Counted from the stretch's first letter, positions 55,758 to 64,000 are shown. The stretch is 64,000 bases of DNA from Palauibacter sp965207805 (GCA_965207805.1 OZ242312.1:992001-1056000), one strand, 5' to 3'. The notes: generated by a model not told the origin, from the sequence alone. Numbers and translations are program-made.

Positions 55758-57545
55758 CTATTCGCCGCGCTCCATCACGTCGAACAGGTCGTATCGCCCC
55801 GGTGAACGGATCCGGCCACCCCGGCCGCCGGGTCCGTCGCGCCGGCCGTCCCCATCCCCTTCGGCGGGCGGGAGTTCGCCGGGGTCCGCGGGACGCCGCA
55901 GGTGCCAGTCCGTCCCGCGCTGGTACGCCGCGATGACGGCGAGCAGGTGGTGCTCGGCGTAGGGTTCCGCGCCGAACATGCCCCCGATGGGTCTCGGGTA
56001 TCCGGTCGACTCGGTCTCGAACCCGATCGGGAACCCGATGAGCGGCAGCCCCACCATGTCGAAGGGGTAGGGCGCGGTCTGCGTCACCAGGTCGCAGCGG
56101 CCGAACACGTCGTCGAGGATCTCCCGCAGGAGGACGAGCCGGGCCCGCGAGCCCCGCACGTACTCCGCCGCGGGCAGGAGCAGCCCATTGATCCATGGCG
56201 CGAGCGAGACGCCGAACTTCCTCACGTCATCCCGAAGGTGTTCGAGGAAGATCTCGGAGCGCTCCGGGAGCCGCACGTTGTTGAAGTTGAAGCTCGTCAG
56301 CGTCTCCCAGTCGGTCGGGAAGTCGAGTTCGACGATCTCCGCTCCCATCTCCTCGAGGGTCGTGAGCATGCGCCGCCGGGCCTCCACCGTCGCCACTTCG
56401 CGACGGTACGCCGCCTGCGACCGCTCCCGCCGCGGGAACGAACTCCCGATGCGGTCGATGTCGGGGTCCGGGTCGGGCCCGGGATCCTCCGGCGGCTCGG
56501 GCTCGTCGAGAAAGCCCGGCAGGACGCCGATTCGCACCACCCCTCCGCGCTCCGGATGCGTGAGCGCGCCGTCATCCCCGCTTACCGCCCCCAGGTAGTC
56601 CGGGACCGGCGGGAGGCCGAGGGATCGGGGGTCCGCTGGGTCGGGCCCCGCCATGATCTGCAGCATCAGCGCGGCATCGACCGCATCCCTGGCCAGGGGA
56701 CCCGGGTGATCTCGTGTGTAGGTGAGAGGGAGGATCCCGTGCAGCGAGACCCGGCCCATCGTCGGCTTGATGCCCGTCAGGCCCTGTGCGTTCGAGGGGT
56801 TCGTGATCGAGCCGCCCGTCTGCGTCCCGGTGCTCGACGCGGCCATGCGCGCCGCCACCGCCGTCGCCGATCCGCTGGATGACCCGCCCGGGCTCACGTT
56901 GTCGTGGTGCGGAGCCCACGCGTTCGCCGTCGTGCGCTCTCCGGTGGGGGTCGAGGCGGCCGTCGTCGCGAGCGGTCCCATCTGGGTCTTGCCGAGCAGG
57001 ATCGCGCCCGCATCGCGAAGCCGGGCCCACGAGGTCGCGTCGAAGTCCGGCACGAAGTCCTCGAAGATGAACGAGTTGGCCGTCGTGCGGACCCCGGCCG
57101 TGAAATAGTTGTCCTTGATCGCGAGCGGCACCCCCGTCAGCGGCGCCCGGCCGCGCGTCCGGTCGGCGGTCCGGGCCGCCTCGAGCGCGGTCTGCGAAAC
57201 CACGGTGTTGAACGCCTGGTAGCGGGGGTCCCACCGCCCGATCCGCGCGAGATACGCCTCCACGAGCTCGACCGCGCCCACGTCGCCGTCACGAAGGAGC
57301 CGCGCCGCCTCCGCGAGCGTGAGTTCGGTCGGGTCCGCGGGTTGCGGACGGCCCGCCGGCGGGAGGTTCAGTTGGCCGAGGCGTCCGGCCACGGTCCGGC
57401 CGGCCGCTCCGGTCCCTCCGCGGGGTCGCATCCCGACCCCGGACCCCGCGTTGGAAATCGCGCCCAGGGTCGCGGGGGTGGCCATGGCCGTCGCGGTCAG
57501 CGCCGTCATCCGCTCGAGGAAGCGGCGCCGGTTCAGTTCACCCAC
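55758..57545 (-). CDS. Amidase-signature enzyme with Tat signal
   Basis: 595 residues. Twin-arginine leader NRRRFLERMTALTATAMA suggests export folded. Amidase Ser-cisSer-Lys triad: Lys in AIKDNYFTAGV, the GGSSSGSATAVAARM loop, and the nucleophile Ser in GSITNPSNAQGL. Hydrolyses an amide; substrate not predictable. A Pro/Asp-rich insert (EPEPPEDPGPDPDPDIDR) near residue 350 is unusual. GTG start overlaps the stop of the small upstream gene, so expression is coupled. Confidence 0.9.
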   Translation of the reverse strand: MGELNRRRFLERMTALTATAMATPATLGAISNAGSGVGMRPRGGTGAAGRTVAGRLGQLNLPPAGRPQPADPTELTLAEAARLLRDGDVGAVELVEAYLARIGRWDPRYQAFNTVVSQTALEAARTADRTRGRAPLTGVPLAIKDNYFTAGVRTTANSFIFEDFVPDFDATSWARLRDAGAILLGKTQMGPLATTAASTPTGERTTANAWAPHHDNVSPGGSSSGSATAVAARMAASSTGTQTGGSITNPSNAQGLTGIKPTMGRVSLHGILPLTYTRDHPGPLARDAVDAALMLQIMAGPDPADPRSLGLPPVPDYLGAVSGDDGALTHPERGGVVRIGVLPGFLDEPEPPEDPGPDPDPDIDRIGSSFPRRERSQAAYRREVATVEARRRMLTTLEEMGAEIVELDFPTDWETLTSFNFNNVRLPERSEIFLEHLRDDVRKFGVSLAPWINGLLLPAAEYVRGSRARLVLLREILDDVFGRCDLVTQTAPYPFDMVGLPLIGFPIGFETESTGYPRPIGGMFGAEPYAEHHLLAVIAAYQRGTDWHLRRPADPGELPPAEGDGDGRRDGPGGRGGRIRSPGRYDLFDVMERGE

Positions 57546-57822
57546 GGTTCCACGCGGTCACTTCGGCGGGATAGATGGCCGGCGCCGGCCCCATCGGGTC
57601 GAACTCGAAGTCGGCGATCGCCCCGGGCGTCGACCTCAGGAAGCGCCGCGCGGACGCCAGGATGCGGCGTTGATCCGCCGGCGCATCCTCATCGTCGGCG
57701 GGAAGCACGGAGAGATCGACGCCCGCGAGCGCGAGGCGCGTGCGGATGTACGCGTCGAGCTGCTCGTCCGTCACCTCCTGTAACGACGCGACGGAACGTG
57801 GCGGCGAGGGTCGGCGGGCCAT
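57538..57822 (-). CDS. Small protein coupled to the Tat amidase
   Basis: 94 residues from ATG 57822, with GGAGG 4-8 bases upstream. Not recognised. No signal peptide or membrane segment; a helical N-terminal part (VTDEQLDAYIRTRLALAGVD), an acidic linker and a Pro-rich end (FEFDPMGPAPAIYPAEVTAW). Its stop overlaps the amidase start by 8 bases. A small subunit that rides with the folded amidase through Tat, or a chaperone for it, are possible roles (inference). Confidence 0.6.
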   Translation of the reverse strand: MARRPSPPRSVASLQEVTDEQLDAYIRTRLALAGVDLSVLPADDEDAPADQRRILASARRFLRSTPGAIADFEFDPMGPAPAIYPAEVTAWNRG

Positions 57823-58209
57823 GGCGCCTCCGTTGGGGAGATGTTCGGAAGCATCATGGTGCCGGCGATCGCCGCGCGCCACCGGGGCCCTCCGTTCGGC
57901 GTGCGCCACAGGGGTTTGCCGCGAACCCGAAGCCGCACTAACGTTCACGGAGACGGATGCAAGGCCATATTTCTTGAGCCAACAATTGCCCATAGAGTCT
58001 CCGATCCGGAGGCGGACGTCATGCCCTGCGGGGACGGCGGAAACCGATGGGAGGGGCCGAACCGTGTTGCGGAGGGCTTCAAGAAATCCCCTTGCATCTG
58101 ATTTCTACAGGGGGGGTGACCCACGGGTCGCCCCTTTTGCATCCCGGGCGGGGTGCGGCAACGCCCCACGGCCGTCGGAGGAAATCCCGCAGCACTCCTG
58201 GAGGAGATC
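57823..58209 (+). other. Divergent control region of amidase and folE
   Basis: About 390 bases without a supported gene. It must hold the promoter of the minus-strand amidase pair and that of folE. A stretch near 57961-57995 is locally A/T-rich, but no clean -35/-10 pair was found. The folE-proximal part contains the alternative hairpins described separately. Confidence 0.5.
58082..58138 (+). promoter_or_regulatory. Possible attenuator before folE
   Basis: AGAAATC (58082-58088) can pair with GATTTCT (58100-58106). GGGGTGACC (58113-58121) pairs with GGTCGCCCC (58126-58134) followed by TTTT, a terminator form. CCCCTTG (58088-58094) can instead pair with the G-run at 58109-58115, which would disrupt both. 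Mutually exclusive stems 70-130 bases before a biosynthetic gene suggest attenuation; no known riboswitch class is recognised. Confidence 0.4.
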
Positions 58210-58770
58210 GTGAGCGAAGAGCGTCTGTCGCGTCTCGTCCGTGAACAGCTGGAACTGCTCGGCGAGGACCCCGGCCGCGAGGGGCTCGTCCGGACGCCGG
58301 CGCGCGTGGCCGACGCCCTCGAGTTTCTGACCCGCGGCTACGGCCAGACCGTCAACGAGGTCATCGGGACGGCGATCTTCGAGGAAGCCCACGATTCGAT
58401 GGTCATGGTCAAGGACATCGAAGTCTATTCGCTGTGCGAGCACCACATGCTCCCCTTCTTCGGCAAGGCGCACATCGCCTACGTCCCTAACGGACGCATC
58501 ATCGGGATCTCCAAGTTCCCCCGCATCGTCGACGTGTTCGCCCGCCGGCTTCAGCTTCAGGAGCGCCTGACCGAGGAGATCGCGCAGGCGATCGAGGACG
58601 CGCTCAACCCGCAGGGTGTCGGGGTTGTCGTGGAGGCCATTCACCTCTGCATGATGATGAGGGGTGTCGAGAAGCAGAACTCGAAGACGATCACGAGTGC
58701 GGTGCGCGGCCTGTTCCGGCGGGATCACCGGACGCGCGAGGAATTCCTCCGCCTGGCACACTCGCTCTAG
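58210..58770 (+). CDS. folE: GTP cyclohydrolase I
   Basis: Converts GTP to 7,8-dihydroneopterin triphosphate, first step of folate synthesis. 186 residues with REGLVRTPARVADAL, the zinc Cys/His in YSLCEHHMLPFFG, ISKFPRIVDVFARRLQ and AIHLCMMMRGVEKQNS (second Cys). GTG 58210 with GGAGGAG upstream is preferred to the GTG at 58153. FolK, a later step, is fused to AroB 15 kb upstream. Confidence 0.96.
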   Translation: MSEERLSRLVREQLELLGEDPGREGLVRTPARVADALEFLTRGYGQTVNEVIGTAIFEEAHDSMVMVKDIEVYSLCEHHMLPFFGKAHIAYVPNGRIIGISKFPRIVDVFARRLQLQERLTEEIAQAIEDALNPQGVGVVVEAIHLCMMMRGVEKQNSKTITSAVRGLFRRDHRTREEFLRLAHSL

Positions 58771-58820
58771 CAGCCCCGTGAGGCTGTGCAGGGCGGCGGG
58801 GGACGGTACGAGGCGGCGGC

Positions 58821-59510
58821 ATGTTTCTCGAACTGGCTGAGGTCCTGGACTGTCCCGACTGTGGGTCGTCGGCCGGGCTCGTCGCCTTCGTCGACCGGGC
58901 GGAGTCGCGTCGCGTGGTCGAGGGACGGCTGGGCTGCCCCCTGTGCGAGATCGAGGTGCCCATCCGCCGCGGGACGATGCGGTTCGATCTTTCCGATGCC
59001 GCGCGACGCGCCACGCCGAGCACCGGGACCGCGCGCCCCGCCGGGGAGGCCGCTCCGGAGGCGGCATTGCGCCTCGCGGCCCTGCTGGGCGTGAGCGACC
59101 GGGCCGGCATGGTGGTGCTCCTTGGCCCGCGGCTTGCCGCGCACGCCCCTGCCATCGCCCGCCTCGGAGACCGTCTCGAGGTACTCGTCTGGCTGGCCGA
59201 CCCCGGCGACGGTTCCCCCCCGGCCTCCCTTGCCGTCGAGGATCTCGTTGCCGGCGTCGATCCTCTCCTGGGCGCCGCGCCCCACCGCTGGCCGATCCGC
59301 ACCGGCGCACTGCACGGCATCGCGCTCGCCGCTCCCATGGCGCTCCAACTGTCCGAGATCACGCGCTGCGCGCGGCCCGGCGCGCGCCTCGTCGTGGAGA
59401 ATCCGACCCCCGCGGACCTCGACTCGCTCGCCACTTCGGAGTTCGCGGAAGTCGCCTCCGACGCCACCATCTGGGTCGGTGAACGCAGTCCGAAATTTGC
59501 CTCAGCTTGA
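58821..59510 (+). CDS. Trm112-like zinc-ribbon protein, function unknown
   Basis: 229 residues. The first 60 residues have two Cys pairs (CPDCGSS and CPLCEIEVPIRRG) like Trm112/YcaR zinc ribbons. The remaining part is an Ala/Leu-rich alpha/beta sequence (MVVLLGPRLAAHAPAIARLG; GARLVVENPTP) that resembles a methyltransferase-like Rossmann fold without a clear SAM motif. It follows folE by 50 bases on the same strand. Not assigned to a pathway. Confidence 0.65.
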   Translation: MFLELAEVLDCPDCGSSAGLVAFVDRAESRRVVEGRLGCPLCEIEVPIRRGTMRFDLSDAARRATPSTGTARPAGEAAPEAALRLAALLGVSDRAGMVVLLGPRLAAHAPAIARLGDRLEVLVWLADPGDGSPPASLAVEDLVAGVDPLLGAAPHRWPIRTGALHGIALAAPMALQLSEITRCARPGARLVVENPTPADLDSLATSEFAEVASDATIWVGERSPKFASA

Positions 59511-59524
59511 CAAGACGCTATAAT
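59497..59524 (+). promoter_or_regulatory. Sigma70-like promoter for the TPR gene
   Basis: A perfect TATAAT at 59519-59524 and TTGCCT at 59497-59502 are 16 bases apart at the end of the Trm112-like gene. Initiation near 59531 would give an 80-base leader before ATG 59610. A TTGACA at 59507 is only 6 bases from the -10 and cannot be its partner. Confidence 0.5.
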
Positions 59525-59609
59525 TCCCCGTTGTCGCCAGATGTGTCGGGGTGTGTGTGGAAGATGGTTGAGTGAGACGTAAGATCCAGCTCGCTCGGGG
59601 GGAGGTGGC

Positions 59610-60047
59610 ATGGTGTGGTGGAAGATCTGGGACAGTGACGGACGGCGCCGACGGAGACAGCCGGACTTCTATGAGGAAGGCGTGGAGTTGGTTCGGCAGG
59701 AGCTCTACCATGAGGCGCTCATCTCGTTTCGTCTCTCCTTGAAGTACAACCCGCGGCATCCGGCCACGCTGGAACAGATGGCCGTGGTGTACACGCACAT
59801 TGGACTGACCGATGATGCGGTTCGCGCCTACGGGGCCGCCCTCGAGGAGCGCCCGCGCAGCACCGCGGCGCACTACGGCCTGGCTTTCCTCCTGTTGAAG
59901 AAGGGCGCCGAGCGGGACGCCTCGCGGCACCTTCAGGAGTTCCTGGCCTATGCGGGCGGGGACCGGGAAGAGCCGAGGCATCTCGAGCATGCCCGGCGCA
60001 CGCTGCAGCGACTGGGTGTGCCGGTCGCGGAATCGGTCGCCCACTAG
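59610..60047 (+). CDS. TPR-repeat protein
   Basis: 145 residues with a short basic start (DGRRRRRQPDF) and about three tetratricopeptide repeats (YEEGVELVRQELYHEALISF; ATLEQMAVVYTHIGLTDDAV; AAHYGLAFLLLKKGAERDA). No signal peptide, so a cytoplasmic adaptor is expected. GGAGG 4 bases before ATG. Followed after 19 bases by the acyl-CoA synthetase, with which it may be co-transcribed. Confidence 0.8.
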   Translation: MVWWKIWDSDGRRRRRQPDFYEEGVELVRQELYHEALISFRLSLKYNPRHPATLEQMAVVYTHIGLTDDAVRAYGAALEERPRSTAAHYGLAFLLLKKGAERDASRHLQEFLAYAGGDREEPRHLEHARRTLQRLGVPVAESVAH

Positions 60048-60066
60048 CGGCGCGCGCACCAGCAGC

Positions 60067-61938
60067 GTGCAGGTCTCGAGCCCGCTCCCGGACGACTATC
60101 GCCCCGGCACATTACCGGAACTCTTCCTCGACGGGCTCTCGCGGCCCCGAGATGACGCGGCGCGAACCCGGGGAGCCGACGGCGTCTGGGTTTCGACTTC
60201 CACCGATGAGATCGGACGCCGCGCCCGCGCCATCGCGCTCGGGCTCCGGACAAGGGGGTTTGGGCCGGGCGACCGCATCGCGATTCTCTCGCAGACTCGC
60301 CTCGAGTGGGCCCTGGCGGACTGGGGCATCGTAATGGCGGGGCTCGCCTCCGTCCCTGTCTACCCGGTGCTTCCCGCCGACCAGGTGCGCTACATCCTCG
60401 CGGACTCCGGCGCGCGAGCCGTATTCGTGGAAGACCAGGAGCAACTGGACAAGATCGCGGAGGTCGAAGCCGATCTTCCCGCGCTGGAACTGGCGATCGC
60501 CTTCGGGCCCGTGACGGCTCCCGAGGGGTACTCGCTCGCCACGATGCAGCTGGACGCCCTCTCCGACCTCGGCGAGGCCGCGCCCGAAGCGCTTGCGGCG
60601 ACGTACGAAACACACGCCCGAAAGACGCGCCCGGCAGACCTGGCGACGCTCATCTACACCTCGGGCACGACCGGCGACCCGAAGGGGGTGATGCTCACGC
60701 ACGCCAACTTCCATTCGAACGCGGACATGGCGCTGCGGGTCTTCCCGATCGACTCCACCCACGTGGCCCTCGCGCTCCTGCCGCTCGCCCACGTGTTCGA
60801 GCGCACCGTCGGCCACTACATCATGTGGCGGGCGGGAGTCACCGTCGCGTACGCGGAGTCCCCCAACACGGTGGCCCGCGATCTGGGCGAAGTCTCGCCC
60901 ACCTTCATGGCCGCCGTTCCGCGCGTGTTCGAGAAGGTGCTGGAGAGGGCCGAAGCCACCGCCCGGGAGGCGGGTGGCGCGAAGCAGGGGATCTTCAACT
61001 GGGCGCGTCGCGTCGGCGAAGCGCGCGCGATGGCTGAACTCGAGGGACGCCGGGTCGGGCCGGGTCTCCGTCTCCAGTCCGCGCTCGCCGACCGCCTCGT
61101 TTTCTCGAAGCTGCGCGCCCGCACGGGAGGGCAGGTCCGCTACTTCGTGAGCGGTGGAGCTCCCCTCTCGCCCGCCGTGGCCCGCTTCTTCTTCGCCGCG
61201 CACCTGCGCATCGTCGAAGGTTACGGGCTCACGGAGACCTCGCCCGCCGTCAGCTTCAATCCGATCGAGGCCATCCGCCTCGGCACGGTCGGGAAACCGA
61301 TCCCCGGCACCGAAATCCGGATCGCCGAGGACGGGGAGATCCTCGTCCGAGGGCCGCAGATCATGGCGGGCTACTACAACAAGCCCGAAGCGACGGCCGA
61401 GGCCATCGACGAGGACGGCTGGTTCCACACGGGCGACGTGGGCGAGATCGACGAGGACGGATACCTCCGGATCACGGACCGCAAGAAGGACCTCATCATC
61501 ACCGCCTACGGAAAGAACATCGCCCCTCAGCCCGTCGAGGCGGCGATCAAGCTGCACCCGATGGTGGCGGAAGCCGTGATGCTCGGCGACGGGCGAAAGT
61601 TCCCGATCGTCATCGTCGTGCCCGAATTCGAGGCCGTCCGTCCGGAACTGCACGGAGTCGAAGAAGCGGCGGACGCCTACCTCGTCACGGACGCCCGGAC
61701 GCGCGAAATGGTCGAACGGGCCGTAGGGGAATGCTGCCGCGACTTCGCCCACTACGAGCGGCCGCGCGACGTGCTTCTCGTCCCTGGGCCGTTCACCGTC
61801 GAGGGCGGGGAATTGACGCCGACGCTGAAGGTCAAGCGTCGCGTGATCGAGACCCGTTTCGCCGATGCGATCGAAGCGCTTTACGAGCGGGCCGAGGACG
61901 CCATGAGCGGGCGGGAGAAAGAGCGGGATCGCCCGTGA
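60067..61938 (+). CDS. Long-chain acyl-CoA synthetase (FadD15-like)
   Basis: About 623 residues. ATP-dependent loading of long-chain fatty acids on CoA. P-loop IYTSGTTGDPKGVMLTHANF, LPLAHVFERTVGH, GYGLTETSPAVSFNP, TGDVGEIDEDGYLRITDRKK, LIITAYGKNIAPQPVE, and TPTLKVKRRVI with the C-terminal Lys. GTG 60067 is chosen because the conserved part (PDDYRPGTLPELF) follows at once; an in-frame ATG at 59950 would run through the TPR gene. Stop overlaps cutA (GTGA). Confidence 0.92.
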   Translation: MQVSSPLPDDYRPGTLPELFLDGLSRPRDDAARTRGADGVWVSTSTDEIGRRARAIALGLRTRGFGPGDRIAILSQTRLEWALADWGIVMAGLASVPVYPVLPADQVRYILADSGARAVFVEDQEQLDKIAEVEADLPALELAIAFGPVTAPEGYSLATMQLDALSDLGEAAPEALAATYETHARKTRPADLATLIYTSGTTGDPKGVMLTHANFHSNADMALRVFPIDSTHVALALLPLAHVFERTVGHYIMWRAGVTVAYAESPNTVARDLGEVSPTFMAAVPRVFEKVLERAEATAREAGGAKQGIFNWARRVGEARAMAELEGRRVGPGLRLQSALADRLVFSKLRARTGGQVRYFVSGGAPLSPAVARFFFAAHLRIVEGYGLTETSPAVSFNPIEAIRLGTVGKPIPGTEIRIAEDGEILVRGPQIMAGYYNKPEATAEAIDEDGWFHTGDVGEIDEDGYLRITDRKKDLIITAYGKNIAPQPVEAAIKLHPMVAEAVMLGDGRKFPIVIVVPEFEAVRPELHGVEEAADAYLVTDARTREMVERAVGECCRDFAHYERPRDVLLVPGPFTVEGGELTPTLKVKRRVIETRFADAIEALYERAEDAMSGREKERDRP

Positions 61939-62255
61939 GCGACCTCGTGGTCGGGCTCGTCACGGGGCCTGACCGCGAACAACTCGTGCGGCTCGGACGA
62001 ACCCTCGTCGACGAACGGCTCATCGCCTGCCTGAACGTGGTGACCGGTGTGACCTCGATCTATCGCTGGGAGGGTGAGGTGTGCGAGGAAGCGGAAGCCC
62101 TCGGCATCCTCAAGACGGCCGCGGCCCGCAGCGATGATGTCGAGCGCCGTATCCGCGAACTCCACCCCTACGATGTCCCCGAGGTCCTCTTCATTCCCGT
62201 GGCCGCCGGCTCCCCACCCTACGTGGACTGGGTCTCCGAACAGGTGAGCGACTAG
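61935..62255 (+). CDS. cutA: Divalent-cation tolerance protein CutA
   Basis: 106-residue trimeric cytoplasmic protein linked to copper tolerance. Family blocks: LVDERLIACLNVV, ITSIYRWEGEV-type VTSIYRWEGEV, ILKTAAARSDDVERRI, and LHPYDVPEVLFIPV. GTG start overlaps the upstream stop. Its TAG overlaps the ctaG stop on the other strand through a shared CTAG. Next to sco/ctaG, other copper-related genes. Confidence 0.93.
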   Translation: MSDLVVGLVTGPDREQLVRLGRTLVDERLIACLNVVTGVTSIYRWEGEVCEEAEALGILKTAAARSDDVERRIRELHPYDVPEVLFIPVAAGSPPYVDWVSEQVSD

Positions 62256-63037
62256 CCGCCGGCGTCGTTCTCCGCGCGGTACCAGAACCAGAAAATGACG
62301 CCCGCCGCGGTCCACAGGATCGTGCCTCCGCCGATCCGCATGATCAGCCCGGCCAGCCGCTGGTCTTCACCCGCCGAGAGCGTGCCCACCGGAGGCGCGA
62401 GTTCGTACGTCGCGTAGAACGGGAGTTCCGCGAACGTCAAGAAGACATACGGCAGCGTCATCAACACCGTGCTCGCGATCAGATAGCAGATTCTCACGCC
62501 GAGCGGGAAACGCGGCCGGTGCGGAATCGAACTCACGACGGGCCACCAGAAGACGAGTCCGCCGCCCAGCCAGGCCATGTCGAGCGCGAGCGAGCCCGCC
62601 TGCGAGGCCATCAGCCCGTCCACAACCTCCGGCCAGTGCGTCGCGATGACGACCGCGTTGAACAGAAGCAGCGCGATGAGCGGCCGCGTGACGAACCCGA
62701 GGACGGAGGTCGTCCTGCCGCGGCGCACTCGCTCCAGCGCCGCACGCGGAAGCCCCGCGATGAGGAGAGGCGGGGCGAGCAGCGCGATGAGGAGGAACTG
62801 CACCATGTGCACCGAAGCCAGGTATCCCGAACCGAGTGCGCCCACCGGCCAGTCCAGCGCGACCCAGAGCGTGAGCGCGCCGCCGGCGAAGCGGGCGATC
62901 TCCAGCCGCGAAGGCGCGGCGCCACGGGTGAAGGCGCGGTAGGCGAGGCACAGGAGCGCGATGAAGAGCCAGACGCCCGGATACGGGCGCCACGACCAGT
63001 CCCACGGGATGCTCTGGGCCGCACACCACCATTGCAT
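62252..63037 (-). CDS. CtaG-family cytochrome c oxidase assembly / copper membrane protein
   Basis: 261 residues, about seven membrane helices (PYPGVWLFIALLCLAYRAF; VALDWPVGALGSGYLASVHM; DMAWLGGGLVFWWPVV). Matches the caa3_CtaG family of oxidase-assembly membrane proteins by layout and by the His/Met-containing helices (SVHMVQFLL). It follows sco by 9 bases, so it probably helps place copper in a haem-copper oxidase encoded elsewhere. Confidence 0.85.
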   Translation of the reverse strand: MQWWCAAQSIPWDWSWRPYPGVWLFIALLCLAYRAFTRGAAPSRLEIARFAGGALTLWVALDWPVGALGSGYLASVHMVQFLLIALLAPPLLIAGLPRAALERVRRGRTTSVLGFVTRPLIALLLFNAVVIATHWPEVVDGLMASQAGSLALDMAWLGGGLVFWWPVVSSIPHRPRFPLGVRICYLIASTVLMTLPYVFLTFAELPFYATYELAPPVGTLSAGEDQRLAGLIMRIGGGTILWTAAGVIFWFWYRAENDAGG

Positions 63038-63046
63038 CGCGTGGCC

Positions 63047-63733
63047 TCAGTCGTCGCCCGTGCCCGCTTCGCCCGCCGGCTGCGAAACCGACCGGTTGAG
63101 ACGCAGGAGCAGGGGAAGGTCGTGCCGCCAGTCGGTTTGCCGCACGCCGCTCGGGTACAGCGCCCGCACTACGCCGTCGCCCGTCACGGCGACGACAGGC
63201 GTCGCGTGTCCCACGAAATAAGGTTCTCCCGCGCCCGGCGGGGGCGAGGTTTCTTCGATCTGCGCGGGCGGAAGGTGGAATCCGGCCTGGATCTCGTTCA
63301 CGGTCTCGACCTCCCCGCTCAGGCCGACGAAGGAGGCGTCGAAGAGGTCGAGCCAGCTCCGCAGCCGCTCCGGTGTGTCGCGCGCGGGGTCCGTCGTCAC
63401 GAAGACGACTTCGATCTCGCGGCGGTCCGCGTACGAAAGATCGTCGAGAGCCGCTCCGAGCACGGCCATCTGCACCGGACAGATGTCGGGGCAATGCGTA
63501 TAACCGAAGAAGAGCAGCGTGAGCGACCCCGCGGTCTCCGGCCGGAAGTCGAATCGGCGCCCCCGGGAGTCCGTGAGGGTGAACTCCGGCGCCGCGAACG
63601 GCTGTTCGACCGCCAACCCGCGCAGCTCCCCCGTGCCCTCCGTTCGGTCGATCGCCGTGTCGGGCGAGGCGCAGCCGAACACGGCGAGACCGATGCCGCA
63701 CACGACGACGGCGGCGGCGCGCGCGGGCCTCAT
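63047..63733 (-). CDS. SCO1/SenC copper chaperone lipoprotein
   Basis: 228 residues. Lipobox VFGC after a hydrophobic signal. Thioredoxin-fold domain with copper site CPDICP (TLLFFGYTHCPDICPVQM) and the distal His in GEPYFVGHATPV. Delivers copper to the CuA site of cytochrome oxidase or reduces it. Start overlaps the stop of the DUF445 gene (ATGA). Confidence 0.94.
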   Translation of the reverse strand: MRPARAAAVVVCGIGLAVFGCASPDTAIDRTEGTGELRGLAVEQPFAAPEFTLTDSRGRRFDFRPETAGSLTLLFFGYTHCPDICPVQMAVLGAALDDLSYADRREIEVVFVTTDPARDTPERLRSWLDLFDASFVGLSGEVETVNEIQAGFHLPPAQIEETSPPPGAGEPYFVGHATPVVAVTGDGVVRALYPSGVRQTDWRHDLPLLLRLNRSVSQPAGEAGTGDD

Positions 63734-64000
63734 CCGAACAGTCCCCGGATGAATTCGAGCACCGGGAGGGAATCGAGAATCACGAGTCCGGTGCCGATGC
63801 CGGCGCCGAGCAGGTAGCCGAGCCGCACAATGAGGTCGAATTCACGCTGGCTGATATCGCGAACAAGGTGTTCGATCCGCTCGATGGAGAAGTTCTCGAT
63901 CTTCGTCGAGATACGTTCGGCGATCCGGATTCGCCCCGCCACCTCGGGCACCCGGTTGACGATCCAGTCCCACGAGGGCGCGGCCAGCGTATCGGCCAGC
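63730..64000 (-). CDS. DUF445-like membrane protein, C-terminal end (5' part outside window)
   Basis: The frame is open to the window edge, so only the last 90 residues are visible. A GTG at 63951 is internal; the residues before it (LAAPSWDWIVNR) continue the protein. Helical segment (ISTKIENFSIERIEHLVRDI) then SQREFDLIVRLGYLLGAGIGTGLVIL, the usual DUF445 end with a final membrane helix. Role unknown; upstream of sco in one operon. Confidence 0.75.
   Translation of the reverse strand, partial: LADTLAAPSWDWIVNRVPEVAGRIRIAERISTKIENFSIERIEHLVRDISQREFDLIVRLGYLLGAGIGTGLVILDSLPVLEFIRGLFG

Overview
The window is high-GC chromosomal DNA from a Gram-negative bacterium, most likely a member of Gemmatimonadota (inference). 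The reasons are tandem SusC/SusD-type outer-membrane uptake pairs, normally a Bacteroidetes/Gemmatimonadota trait, in a very GC-rich, GTG/TTG-start-rich background, with lipoproteins, an outer-membrane receptor signal (C-terminal Phe) and a Sco/CtaG copper system for aerobic respiration. A 23S-based phylogeny would settle this. No phage, transposase or CRISPR array was seen.

Layout. 1-7.1 kb: the end of a two-domain aldehyde dehydrogenase, thiD, an rRNA 2'-O-methyltransferase, a prepilin peptidase, a CorC/HlyC-type membrane protein and a MoxR ATPase. 7.2-14.8 kb: a complete F-type ATP synthase operon (atpZ-atpI-like-atpB-E-F-H-A-G-D-C) preceded by two 18-bp sites that look like Rex operators. 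14.8-18.2 kb: a 23S-5S rRNA unit without a 16S gene, with its own promoter-like sequence and a strong terminator. 18.2-18.7 kb: a cluster of long GC-rich inverted repeats that runs into the end of thiE. 18.7-21.4 kb: a minus-strand operon (V4R-like protein, ruvX, mltG, thiE). 21.4-26.3 kb: pyrimidine-nucleoside phosphorylase, a class A penicillin-binding protein and tyrS.

26.7-42.6 kb is the most striking part: three consecutive SusC-SusD pairs, about 16 kb, with near-identical receptor N-termini and divergent extracellular parts. There are hairpins at every junction and no polysaccharide-degrading enzyme nearby. A small lipoprotein gene follows. 43-46.3 kb: an in-frame FolK-AroB fusion and an AMP-forming acyl-CoA ligase. 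46.4-57.8 kb: an NYN-LOTUS-LOTUS protein with a long disordered basic tail and a helix-hairpin-helix end, a 3-methyladenine glycosylase, an NhaC-like antiporter, lysA, a DEAD-box helicase, a gamma-glutamyltransferase-like hydrolase, and a Tat-type amidase coupled to a small partner. 58-64 kb: folE behind a possible attenuator, a Trm112-like protein, a TPR protein, a long-chain acyl-CoA synthetase, cutA, ctaG, sco and the end of a DUF445 gene.

Taken together the region is mostly housekeeping: energy conservation (ATP synthase, copper delivery to oxidase), translation (rRNA, TyrS, RlmB), cell wall (MltG, PBP1A, LysA), cofactors (ThiD, ThiE, FolE, FolK-AroB). One expanded nutrient-uptake locus interrupts it. 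Folate synthesis recurs: FolE supplies the pterin, FolK activates it, and AroB leads to the p-aminobenzoate side.
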